Assembly: GCA_934316545.1 (NCBI GenBank)
Contig: CAKRDT010000032.1
Span: 1-20,442 of the forward strand
Source: an uncultured Agathobacter sp.
GTDB lineage: Bacteria; Bacillota; Clostridia; Lachnospirales; Lachnospiraceae
DNA: 20,442 nucleotides
Direction of reading: 5' to 3'
Shown here: one piece after another, positions 7,632 to 15,170 of the stretch
Layout of the letters: every line of letters begins with the position of its first letter
Numbering within the stretch: the first letter of the stretch is position 1
The notes under the pieces: model-generated
What the model was told of the DNA's origin: nothing
Databases searched by the model: none
Seen by the model: the letters and a program-made list of their open reading frames with translations, nothing else
Position numbers and translations under genes: made by a program

Positions 7632-8414
7632 TTATAGCAGGTGCACAGCACTGTTTAGGATGATCTGATAATCGGTACTACGAAACAGTCCCTCCTGCGC
7701 ACATCCCATCCACGGATTCACATAACAAACCGCTTTGGTGCCGGATACCACTTTCATCCTCTCCACCTGCGAAACACCAATCTGCCCATCCTTTGTTCCC
7801 AAAGCACAATACCGTATCGACTTTTCCTCGCTCTCATAAAGCCCCAATCCCAAAAACAGCTCCCGGCTGATGATATGCACCGGTTCCCCCGAATCCGGCA
7901 TCTGTAATCGATTTCCGGAATCATATAGTCCGGTGCACAAGACTTCCTTGCCGCAATGTGTTAACACAACCTTTACATTCTGTGCCTGCCGATGCATATT
8001 ACCGATCAGATTCCGGACCAGAACATGCGCAGCCAGAATCGATAAGATTGCAAGATACCAGGTAATCCCCGTCGTACCGGTCCATAAACAACCGGTCGAT
8101 ACAATCCCGTTTACAATGACCATCGACAACCAGCTCAACAAAATCCGCCGGATCCATTGGCGTATACTCTGTTTTCCAAAAGCAACCGCAATCATAAGAG
8201 GAACGATTACCACCAGTGTTACCACGACATATGTAAAAAAAGAAGCAATCACAAGAATGCCTGCAGAACACACGGCTCCGAGAAGAGCGGCAAGGCATCT
8301 CCGCACGCAGCGCCTTGCGCCGTTTATATCACATAATATATGTGTCAGGGATAATACGATGAGATTCATCAGAAAGTTTTGTTCTACGAACAAATCCATA
8401 TAGAATACATAAAT
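7632..8414 (-). CDS. spoIIGA: SpoIIGA, membrane aspartic protease activating sigma-E
   Basis: The protein cleaves the pro-sequence of sigma-E at the forespore septum. With the start proposed here (ATT at 8414-8412) it has 260 residues, against about 309 in B. subtilis. The N-terminal half is five or so hydrophobic membrane helices; the C-terminal half carries the aspartic protease motif LYDSGNRL (D165 by this numbering), followed by PVHIISREL. The start decision: the near-perfect ribosome site AGGAGGTGAT ends 5 bases before ATT, while the first in-frame ATG (8399) is over 20 bases from it. The ATT start adds MYVFY ahead of MDLF, giving the family-like pattern YxDxxxxxNFxMN. A Spo0A-type promoter precedes it. 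Downstream sigE is separated by the foldback element. Confidence 0.9.
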   Translation of the reverse strand: MYVFYMDLFVEQNFLMNLIVLSLTHILCDINGARRCVRRCLAALLGAVCSAGILVIASFFTYVVVTLVVIVPLMIAVAFGKQSIRQWIRRILLSWLSMVIVNGIVSTGCLWTGTTGITWYLAILSILAAHVLVRNLIGNMHRQAQNVKVVLTHCGKEVLCTGLYDSGNRLQMPDSGEPVHIISRELFLGLGLYESEEKSIRYCALGTKDGQIGVSQVERMKVVSGTKAVCYVNPWMGCAQEGLFRSTDYQIILNSAVHLL

Positions 8415-8419
8415 AAAAA

Positions 8420-8429
8420 ATCACCTCCT
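8420..8429 (-). promoter_or_regulatory. Extended Shine-Dalgarno deciding the spoIIGA start
   Basis: AGGAGGTGAT on the minus strand is complementary over 10 bases to the 16S rRNA tail and is the strongest ribosome site in the window. Its spacing suits the in-frame ATT at 8414 (9 bases after AGGAGG), not the ATG at 8399. An ATG at 8410 is at a usable distance but is out of frame with spoIIGA. Confidence 0.75.
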
Positions 8430-8438
8430 GTCCCTGCC

Positions 8439-8514
8439 ATTATAAGGAAATATTCCTTCATAATTTGGCAGAAACAAGAGGTTATAATTCAAAAACTATC
8501 GTCCGGTTTCGACA
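8439..8514 (-). promoter_or_regulatory. Spo0A-type promoter of spoIIGA
   Basis: On the minus strand a perfect TATAAT (8444-8439) has no usable -35 at 17 bases. Instead, TGCCAAA (8470-8464), a 5-of-7 match to the Spo0A box TGTCGAA, sits where the -35 should be, and a perfect TGTCGAA (8514-8508) lies 63 bases above the -10, just past the ftsZ stop. This resembles the B. subtilis spoIIG promoter, where Spo0A~P sites overlap a badly spaced -35 and lie near -80. A small palindrome AAGGAA-TAT-TTCCTT (8444-8458) fills part of the spacer. Confidence 0.7.
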
Positions 8515-8520
8515 AAAGAA

Positions 8521-9735
8521 TTATCTTTTGGAATTTTTAAGAAAATCCGGGATATTGATTTCAACAGGCTTAACATTGCTTGTTGGAGGAGTCGGACGGT
8601 TGATTCCGATACCAGGCATCTGGGAAGAAGCCGGCTTAACATCAGAAGTAACCGGTCTGTTTGTAACCGGAGTACTTGCAGCGGTACGATTCAAAAGTCC
8701 CTGAGTCGCAGAAGGACGAGTCGCACTCTGTGTCGGATAAACCATACGGTTACCGATTCCGGAAGCAGCTGCTGCCTTAGGTACTGTATTCTCAAGTCCG
8801 GTTGCGATAACCGTAATGGTAGCTTCATCCGTCATCGTCTCATCGAACTTCGCACCGAAAATAATATTTGCATCCTCTCCCGCAAGATCCTGAACGTAGC
8901 TTGCAGCGTCGTTTGCATCCATAAGAGAGATATCTCCGGAAATATTAATGATAACATGGGTTGCCCCATTGATCGTTGTCTCAAGAAGAGGAGATGCCAC
9001 AGCGAGCTTAACAGCCTCAATTGCCTTCTCATCCCCCTTGGCACTACCGATACCGATATGAGCCATACCCTTGTCCTTCATAACCGTCTGTACATCCGCG
9101 AAGTCAAGGTTAATCAATGCCGGCAGATTGATCAGGTCTGTAATTCCCTGCACTGCCTGCTGCAGCACTTCGTCAGCCTTCTTTAAGGCATCCGGCATAG
9201 AAGTGCGTCTGTCTACGATTTCAAGAAGCTTATCATTCGGGATAACGATCAATGTATCTACGTTCTCCTTCAGTTTCTCAATACCGGACACGGCGTTGAT
9301 CATACGCTTCTTTGCCTCAAACTTAAATGGCTTGGTAACAACGCCGACCGTCAGGATTCCCTGCTCCTTGGCAATCTTGGCAACCACTGGAGCCGCACCT
9401 GTACCGGTTCCGCCACCCATACCGCAGGTAACGAACACCATGTCTGCTCCCTTGACAGCTGCCGATAATTCTTCAGCGCTCTCCTCTGCGGCCTTCTCAC
9501 CGATCTCCGGCTGGGCACCTGCGCCAAGTCCCTTTGTCAGCTTCTCACCAATCTGAATCAATGTTGGAGCCTTGCACAACTGTAATGCCTGCTTATCGGT
9601 ATTTACCCCGATAAATTCAACTCCACCTATATTCTCGTCAATCATGCGGTTCACAGCATTATTTCCGGCTCCACCTACACCAATTACAATAATTTTGGCA
9701 CTTGTGTCTGCCTCTGTTGTCCGAATCTCCAGCAT
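8521..9735 (-). CDS. ftsZ: Cell division GTPase FtsZ
   Basis: A 404-aa tubulin homologue forming the Z-ring at midcell and, in sporulation, near the pole. The N-terminal nucleotide fold has [13 protein letters not shown] (19-31) and the tubulin signature GGGTGTG (107-113); the T7 catalytic loop is NLDFADV (209-215). The C-terminal domain is followed by a variable Thr/Pro/Ser-rich linker (about 320-390) and the canonical tail peptide [10 protein letters not shown], which binds FtsA/SepF-type partners. The ATG at 9735 follows GAGGAGGAAG. A 224-base gap from ftsQ carries its own promoter, so ftsZ can be expressed apart from the rest of the cluster. No ftsA precedes it, as is usual in clostridial clusters of this type. 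Confidence 0.98.
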   Translation of the reverse strand: MLEIRTTEADTSAKIIVIGVGGAGNNAVNRMIDENIGGVEFIGVNTDKQALQLCKAPTLIQIGEKLTKGLGAGAQPEIGEKAAEESAEELSAAVKGADMVFVTCGMGGGTGTGAAPVVAKIAKEQGILTVGVVTKPFKFEAKKRMINAVSGIEKLKENVDTLIVIPNDKLLEIVDRRTSMPDALKKADEVLQQAVQGITDLINLPALINLDFADVQTVMKDKGMAHIGIGSAKGDEKAIEAVKLAVASPLLETTINGATHVIINISGDISLMDANDAASYVQDLAGEDANIIFGAKFDETMTDEATITVIATGLENTVPKAAAASGIGNRMVYPTQSATRPSATQGLLNRTAASTPVTNRPVTSDVKPASSQMPGIGINRPTPPTSNVKPVEINIPDFLKNSKR

Positions 9736-9866
9736 GGTTCTTCCTCCTCTTTCTCATCCCATTAAATTTCTTTCCATCTATCATCCGCCCCAGCGACGGA
9801 TCATCGGTGAAACGCATCCTAAAATGATGCCTGTCCACCTGCGTAACTGCTTTCTGACGGGTTCTG

Positions 9867-9886
9867 TGAAACATTAAAATGTTTCA
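9867..9886. promoter_or_regulatory. Perfect inverted repeat in the ftsZ leader
   Basis: TGAAACAT-TAAA-ATGTTTCA is an 8-bp perfect inverted repeat about 18 bases below the ftsZ -10, so roughly at +11 to +31 of the transcript. There is no T-run, so it is not a terminator. It fits a dimeric repressor operator or an mRNA 5' stem-loop. A second small repeat (GCATC/GATGC) lies further down the 170-base leader. Confidence 0.5.
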
Positions 9887-9904
9887 TGCTTGCCCATATA
9901 GACT

Positions 9905-9933
9905 ATAATATAGTTTTTTTCTGAAATAATCAA
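9905..9933 (-). promoter_or_regulatory. Sigma-A promoter of ftsZ
   Basis: On the minus strand TTGATT (9933-9928), 17 bases, TATTAT (9910-9905). The two hexamers and spacing are identical to the mraZ promoter at 19241-19269. It lies 170 bases above the ftsZ start and just past the ftsQ stop. Confidence 0.75.
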
Positions 9934-9959
9934 CATAAAATTGTGATTTTTTGCATTTA

Positions 9960-10739
9960 TTATTGCTTCTTCTTTTTCGATGCTTTCTTCTTCGTCACTT
10001 TTTTATCAAACACAATATTTGTCGTTTCTTCCGTCCAATTCTCTAAATGTAGTGTTCCTTCAAGGTTTTCGATGCTTGGTTTAATCTTTGCCAGACGCTC
10101 GACTTTCTGTGTCAGCAGCTCAAGCGATCCCATCTCAACCTTCACTTTTCCGTATGCCAGCACCGGCTCGTTTCTGACGCCGTATGTAACAGAATCCGGG
10201 ATCAGCCGGTTTCGTTTCAAAGCCTGTGTCAGTGTTAGGATTTCACGCAGCTTTGCACTTCCAATCGGAAGTTTCTCATATAACACAACTTTGTCACAGT
10301 CAATGCCGATAATCTGTGGCGTACCCTCGATTACCTTTGACGAAGTCTCTACCACGAATCCGTCTTTGTCGAAATAAGCATTCTCATCGATCGATGCGAT
10401 ATACAGATAACCCATCATGCCTTTTTCATAGACCTTGATATGCAGCGTCTGCGGATCCTTCAGGGTAACCTCCATCGTATCGACAAACGGGACTTCCTTG
10501 GTATCCACAAACCGGTACTTGAGAAATACATACAACGAATTCCATGAATACTGATCATTGAGCACCGCCTTCTCGATCACTTTCGCATCGTAAAGTTCGT
10601 TGCCTTCCACCTCCACTTTGCCGACGCGGAACACTTTGATCACAATCAGTGCCGCAGCCGCGATCACAAGCAGAAGAATCAGCAGCGCGATCAGTATTCT
10701 CTTTCGTTTTCGGGCTCTTCTACGTTTTTCTTTAATCAT
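9960..10739 (-). CDS. ftsQ: Cell division protein FtsQ/DivIB
   Basis: A 259-aa bitopic membrane protein of the divisome that joins FtsL and the DivIC/FtsB partner. A very basic cytoplasmic start (KEKRRRARKRKR) is followed by one membrane helix (about 14-35), then a POTRA domain beginning at VGKVEVEGNELYD (about 39-105) and the beta domain. The C-terminus is an unusual lysine-rich tail (KKVTKKKASKKKKQ). The ATG at 10739 has an AGGAG site; the gene starts 21 bases after the ftsW stop. murG, which often precedes it, is absent. Confidence 0.88.
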   Translation of the reverse strand: MIKEKRRRARKRKRILIALLILLLVIAAAALIVIKVFRVGKVEVEGNELYDAKVIEKAVLNDQYSWNSLYVFLKYRFVDTKEVPFVDTMEVTLKDPQTLHIKVYEKGMMGYLYIASIDENAYFDKDGFVVETSSKVIEGTPQIIGIDCDKVVLYEKLPIGSAKLREILTLTQALKRNRLIPDSVTYGVRNEPVLAYGKVKVEMGSLELLTQKVERLAKIKPSIENLEGTLHLENWTEETTNIVFDKKVTKKKASKKKKQ

Positions 10740-10760
10740 TTTCCACTTACTCCTGCCACA

Positions 10761-11888
10761 TTACTCGATCGACGCAAGCCGTATTCCCTTCGATACACTG
10801 AGGGCCAGCCCCATCTCTCCCATCAAAAATACGATCGAAGTACCTCCGTAACTGATAAAAGGCAGGATTACACCGGTATTCGGGATCGTATTGGTAACGA
10901 CCGCAATATTCAGGATGACCTGAATCGCAATATGTGACATGATGCCACTCACGATCAGTGCCCCATACAGATCCGTCGCATTATTCGCAATCACCATCAT
11001 CCTCCAGAGAAGAAGGACGAAAAGAAGGATCACACATACCGCACCAAACAATCCAAGCTCCTCACAGATAATTGTAAAAATCATATCATTCTGGGATTCC
11101 GGCACATTTCCCATCTTCTGCAGACTCTCTCCGAGGCCCTTTCCGAAAAGTTTTCCGGAACCGATCGCATACAGACCCTGCATCGTCTGATATCCCTTAT
11201 CGCCTGCCGTCTCCGGATGAAGCCACGCATCCACGCGGTTGCCCCGGTATCCCTCGATTGCAATCAGTCCGACAACGCCCACCACACCGGCTCCCGCAAG
11301 TGCAAAGAAAGGCTTATACTGCGGATTTGCCACAAAAAGCATGCAAAATGCAATACCAAAGATAATGACCGCCGTACTCAGATTACCGATTGCAACCACG
11401 CCAAGGATCGGTACCAGATAAACAAAGACCTTGATAATCCCGGCAGTCCTGCTCACTTCTTTCGTATGCTTTTCGATCAGCACCGCAAGGAAGATAATGA
11501 TTGCAAGCTTTGCGAACTCGGAAGGCTGGAAACTGACCGGTCCAAGATTCAGCCAGCGTGACTTACCGTGGGAAGCTCTCGTCAATCCGGGAATCGGGAA
11601 CAATACAAGCGCGCACAAAAACAGTGAGCCGATATAGGCCAGAAAATAGAAACGCTTCCATAAATGATAATCGATTTTGGCCATCATCCACATAAAGACC
11701 GCTCCGATCGCCATATTACGAAGCTGCAGCTTCAGATAATGCGCACTGTCACCATAGGTATTTGCCGAGATATAAGAACTTGAGCTATACAGCATAACCA
11801 AACCGAAGCACAGCAAAAAGATGACGATGAAAAGCAGATTATAGTCCAGATATGTAGTTCCTTTTTGTTTTCGTTTCCTTCCAGCCAC
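10761..11888 (-). CDS. ftsW: Septal peptidoglycan polymerase FtsW (SEDS family)
   Basis: A 375-aa polytopic membrane protein that polymerises lipid II into glycan strands with its partner class B PBP. A short basic N-tail precedes about ten hydrophobic helices. SEDS marks are visible: LNLGPVSFQPSEFAKLA, GNLSTAVI, GKGLGES with PESQNDMIFTIICEELG, and the C-terminal PFISYGGTS. The start is GTG at 11888 with AAGGAG 9 bases upstream. It begins 23 bases after murD. It could in principle be a RodA- or SpoVE-type paralogue, but its place next to murD and the PBP pair favours FtsW/SpoVE. Confidence 0.93.
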   Translation of the reverse strand: MAGRKRKQKGTTYLDYNLLFIVIFLLCFGLVMLYSSSSYISANTYGDSAHYLKLQLRNMAIGAVFMWMMAKIDYHLWKRFYFLAYIGSLFLCALVLFPIPGLTRASHGKSRWLNLGPVSFQPSEFAKLAIIIFLAVLIEKHTKEVSRTAGIIKVFVYLVPILGVVAIGNLSTAVIIFGIAFCMLFVANPQYKPFFALAGAGVVGVVGLIAIEGYRGNRVDAWLHPETAGDKGYQTMQGLYAIGSGKLFGKGLGESLQKMGNVPESQNDMIFTIICEELGLFGAVCVILLFVLLLWRMMVIANNATDLYGALIVSGIMSHIAIQVILNIAVVTNTIPNTGVILPFISYGGTSIVFLMGEMGLALSVSKGIRLASIE

Positions 11889-11911
11889 GAATCACTACTC
11901 CTTCCGATGTC

Positions 11912-13273
11912 CTACTCTTTCAGATTGCGTACGATATCTTTGAAAATCCGTCCTCGCTCCTCATAATTCGGAAACATGCCCCAGCTTGCGCATGCAGGAG
12001 AAAGAAGCACCGCATCGCCCGATACCGCATGATCATAACAATAATGGATTGCTTCCTCAAAAGTCTCGCACCGCACGGTATCCATAAATCCGTGTCTGTG
12101 CGCACACGCTTCGATCTTGCCCGCGGTCTGGCCGATCAGCACAAGCTTCTTGACTTTTCCGTCAAACGCATCGATCCACTCATCATACTCAGACTGTTTA
12201 TCATATCCGCCGCCGATCAGAAGCGTCGGGCGGTTCATTGCACGGATTCCCTGAATTGCGGCATCCGGATTCGTTCCCTTAGAATCATTGTAAAACTTCA
12301 CGCCACGCTTTTCCGTCACATACTCGATTCTATGCTCGACAGCCTGAAAGCGCTTCAGTACCTCAACAATTTTATCCATCGGCACCCCGAAGCTTACGCT
12401 CATCGCACAGGCAGCCATCACATTTTCGTAATTATGGCGTCCAAGCAGATTCAGTTCATTGACATTGATCACATGCTCCTTTTTGCCATCATGTGCATAG
12501 AAGATATCCTCTCCATCAAGATAGAAGCCTTCCTCAAGTGTTCTGTGACTGCTGAAATACACCACCCTGGCCGGAGCATTCGCGCCAAATTCACGAAGCA
12601 CTTTATCCTCATAATTTAACACACACACCTGATCCTTCGTCTGATTTTTGGTGATGGATTCCTTCGTCTGAATATAACATTCCATCGTGTGATGACGGTT
12701 CAGATGATCCGGTGTAATGTTGAGGATTGCAGATACTTCCGGCTTAAAATCATGTGTGGTCTCAAGCTGAAAGCTGCTGATTTCCGCAACCGTCACCGTA
12801 TCGTCCGTCATCGTTGCAGCCTCCGATGTATATGGAATTCCGATGTTGCCTACCACACGGACATCATCGAAATAGTTTTTCATAATCTCCCCTGTCAGGG
12901 CAGTCGTTGTCGTCTTACCATTGGTTCCGGTAATCGCGAGGAGTCTTCCCCTGCCAAAATAATAGGCAAGCTCGATTTCACCCCAGATAGCAACGTTCTG
13001 CGCGCGAAGACGTTCCACCATAGGAAGATCCGTCGGAACTCCCGGGCTTAATACCGCCACGCCAAATTCATGCATCTGTGCCTCAGTAAGTTCGCCGAGT
13101 ATCATCGGTACATCTTTTAACATTGGTGCCTTCTCGTGAAACTTTTCAATATCCAGTTCCCTGTTGGCATCAAACAAAACCGTATCAATGTTTTTCTTAA
13201 GAAGCAGCTCCGCTGCTGCGATTCCACTGATTCCGGTTCCTACAACCAGAACCTTACTCTCTTCTAACTTCAT
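11912..13273 (-). CDS. murD: UDP-N-acetylmuramoylalanine--D-glutamate ligase MurD
   Basis: A 453-aa cytosolic enzyme that adds D-Glu to UDP-MurNAc-L-Ala using ATP. The N-terminal Rossmann-like domain binds the UDP substrate (VLVVGTGISGIAAAELL, 8-24). The central ATP-binding domain has GTNGKTTTT (116-124), then NITPDHLNRH and HRIEYV. The C-terminal domain has NDSKGTNPDAA and LLIGGGYDK, and ends with LLSPACASWGMFPNYEERG. Its length is normal for the family. The ATG at 13273 has a GGAGG site. It sits 98 bases below the second PBP, the position where mraY would be expected. Confidence 0.97.
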   Translation of the reverse strand: MKLEESKVLVVGTGISGIAAAELLLKKNIDTVLFDANRELDIEKFHEKAPMLKDVPMILGELTEAQMHEFGVAVLSPGVPTDLPMVERLRAQNVAIWGEIELAYYFGRGRLLAITGTNGKTTTTALTGEIMKNYFDDVRVVGNIGIPYTSEAATMTDDTVTVAEISSFQLETTHDFKPEVSAILNITPDHLNRHHTMECYIQTKESITKNQTKDQVCVLNYEDKVLREFGANAPARVVYFSSHRTLEEGFYLDGEDIFYAHDGKKEHVINVNELNLLGRHNYENVMAACAMSVSFGVPMDKIVEVLKRFQAVEHRIEYVTEKRGVKFYNDSKGTNPDAAIQGIRAMNRPTLLIGGGYDKQSEYDEWIDAFDGKVKKLVLIGQTAGKIEACAHRHGFMDTVRCETFEEAIHYCYDHAVSGDAVLLSPACASWGMFPNYEERGRIFKDIVRNLKE

Positions 13274-13371
13274 GTCTTGTTCCTCCGTCTATTTGAAACA
13301 TCAGCTCCGTTTCCGTGTCGGCCGGCTGACGCTATACATAAATGCATACCTGTTTAAGTATACGTTATTCC
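13274..13371. other. Intercistronic gap at the usual mraY position
   Basis: Most junctions from rsmH to ftsQ are 9-25 bases (80 between the two PBPs); this one is 98. I see no MraY remnant in any frame. An imperfect 10-bp inverted repeat (TATACATAAA 13333-13342 with TTTAAGTATA 13353-13362) is the only structure. Confidence 0.5.
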
Positions 13372-15090
13372 CTACTGTAATTCAAGATAGGGCAGAATGT
13401 TTTCAAATATTTCCCTCGCAACCGGTGCCGCAACCGTTCCACCGTAATAGATGCCGGAAGGATTGCGGATAATCACCAGTACCAGCACCTGTGGATCATC
13501 GGCGGGTGCAAATCCGAGAAACGAAGCGATGTATCGATTCGCCGACCTCGGCAGAGTCTGCGACGTTGCCGTCTTTCCACCGATGCTGTAACCTTCGATA
13601 TAAGCTTTGTTTCCGCCGCCTTCCGAGACGACCTTTTCGAGAAGATAACGCATTTTCTCCGAAGTCTCTTTGCTGCAGATTTCCTGCTTCTGCCCATAAG
13701 TGAATTGCTCAATACAATGGCCCTCTTCATCCTCCACCTGTATGCCAAAATGCGGCGTCACACGGTTTCCCCCATTTATAATGGAAGAAACGGTTGTGGC
13801 TAGCTGAATCGGCGTAATCTGAAAGGACTGTCCGAAGGAGATGGTTGCAAGCTCCACCAATCCGATATTTTCACGTTTGTGCATAATCGTTGCAGCCTCA
13901 CCCGGCAGATCAATATGCGTCTTGTCAAGCAGTCCGAATTGTTCAAAGTAATCATAAAACCGGTCTGCTCCGATCCGAAGTCCCACATTGATAAAAACCG
14001 GGTTGCAGGAGTTTTCGATGCCTTCCACAAAGCTTTCCGCACCGTGGCCGGTTGTCTTATGGCAGCGTATCCGCCTGTCCTCCACCACAATATAGCCGGG
14101 ACAATGGAAGCGGTCCTCCAGTGAGACAACGCCCTCCTCCAGTGCGGCGGCACTTGTGATAATCTTAAATGTCGATCCCGGTTCATAGGTATCATTGATG
14201 CAATGATTCCGCCACATCTGGTTCAGATACTGTTGTTTTTCATCCGTTTCCTCATACTCACGGTACTGCTTTGTCAGCACAAACGGCTCATTGAGATCAA
14301 ATTCCGGATAATCCACCATCGCAAGCATCTGACCGTTTTGGGGATTCATAACAAGAATACTGACCGAATCCGCCTCTTTCTGAAGGTATGCCTTCTCTGC
14401 GGCCTGTGCCGCAAAAAGCTGAATGTTCGAATCGAGTGACAACCGAAGATTGTTCCCGGCAGCCGGTTCCATCCTCTCCTCGCCGATATTGTCCACCTCC
14501 ACCCCGCGTGCATCCGTCGTAGTCAAAATCTTCCCGTCTGTTCCCTGCAGATATTGATCATATACCGTCTCAAGTCCGATAATTCCCTGATTATCGCCAC
14601 CTGTAAACCCAAGAACCTTTGACGCCAGATCATCATAGGGATATTCCCGTTTGTAATCTTCGTCGACTTTCACGCCATCATACCCATATGCAAGAATACG
14701 GTTTCCGGTCTCCTTATCGACATTGCTTTTGATCTTCTCAATGGAAGAATACTTTTCCACCCGCTTACGTATCCGTTCCTCCGGCAGCCCCAGCTCTTTT
14801 ACCAGCATAGCGATCACCGCCTCCGGATCTTTGATCTGATTGTGAATGACCGAGATGGTACATACCGATTTGTTTCCTGCAAGCACAACGCCATTGACAT
14901 CAAGAATTTTGCCACGTGCCGCTTTAATCCGCCGCTCTCTCTGCTGTAAGTCTGTTGCAAGACGAGAGTAATAATCTCCACGAAAAATCATAAGATATAC
15001 TAAGCGTCCAAGCAACACACAGGCCGCCACAACCACAAACATACCAATTGCACATATCTTTTTACGGTGATAGGTTTTATTGCGTTCCAC
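13372..15090 (-). CDS. spoVD: Class B penicillin-binding protein, SpoVD-like
   Basis: A 572-aa peptidoglycan transpeptidase anchored by one N-terminal helix (about 11-34). The dimerisation/pedestal domain has RGKILDVNG (59-67) and REYPYDDLASKVLGFTG. The transpeptidase domain has S306-TFK, S361-CN and K506-TA; the third motif is KTA where most PBPs have KTG. There is no PASTA domain, which B. subtilis SpoVD has. The start is GTG at 15090 with AGGA upstream. It lies second after ftsL, the place of spoVD in B. subtilis, and shares MNPQNG, DYPEFDLN and IDLPGEA with the preceding PBP, so the two are tandem paralogues. The assignment to SpoVD rests on position; a second divisome PBP is possible. 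Confidence 0.82.
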   Translation of the reverse strand: MERNKTYHRKKICAIGMFVVVAACVLLGRLVYLMIFRGDYYSRLATDLQQRERRIKAARGKILDVNGVVLAGNKSVCTISVIHNQIKDPEAVIAMLVKELGLPEERIRKRVEKYSSIEKIKSNVDKETGNRILAYGYDGVKVDEDYKREYPYDDLASKVLGFTGGDNQGIIGLETVYDQYLQGTDGKILTTTDARGVEVDNIGEERMEPAAGNNLRLSLDSNIQLFAAQAAEKAYLQKEADSVSILVMNPQNGQMLAMVDYPEFDLNEPFVLTKQYREYEETDEKQQYLNQMWRNHCINDTYEPGSTFKIITSAAALEEGVVSLEDRFHCPGYIVVEDRRIRCHKTTGHGAESFVEGIENSCNPVFINVGLRIGADRFYDYFEQFGLLDKTHIDLPGEAATIMHKRENIGLVELATISFGQSFQITPIQLATTVSSIINGGNRVTPHFGIQVEDEEGHCIEQFTYGQKQEICSKETSEKMRYLLEKVVSEGGGNKAYIEGYSIGGKTATSQTLPRSANRYIASFLGFAPADDPQVLVLVIIRNPSGIYYGGTVAAPVAREIFENILPYLELQ

Positions 15091-15131
15091 GACACATTCC
15101 TGCCACTGCTCTTTTTATACATATATGAAGG

Positions 15132-15156
15132 GGCGGATGCCAATAGAACACCCGCC
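15132..15156. promoter_or_regulatory. Hairpin between the two PBP genes
   Basis: On the minus-strand transcript GGCGGGTG pairs with CATCCGCC (8 bp, one G-U) around a 9-base loop, within the 80-base gap between the PBPs. No T-run follows directly, so an RNA processing or stability element is more likely than a terminator. Confidence 0.4.
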
Positions 15157-15170
15157 GCTTATCCTATGTA

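Noticed and set aside
12029..12619. 196-codon plus-strand frame opposite murD
   Set aside because: Antisense shadow of a complete murD; composition is rich in His/Ile/Arg as expected from complementing codons.
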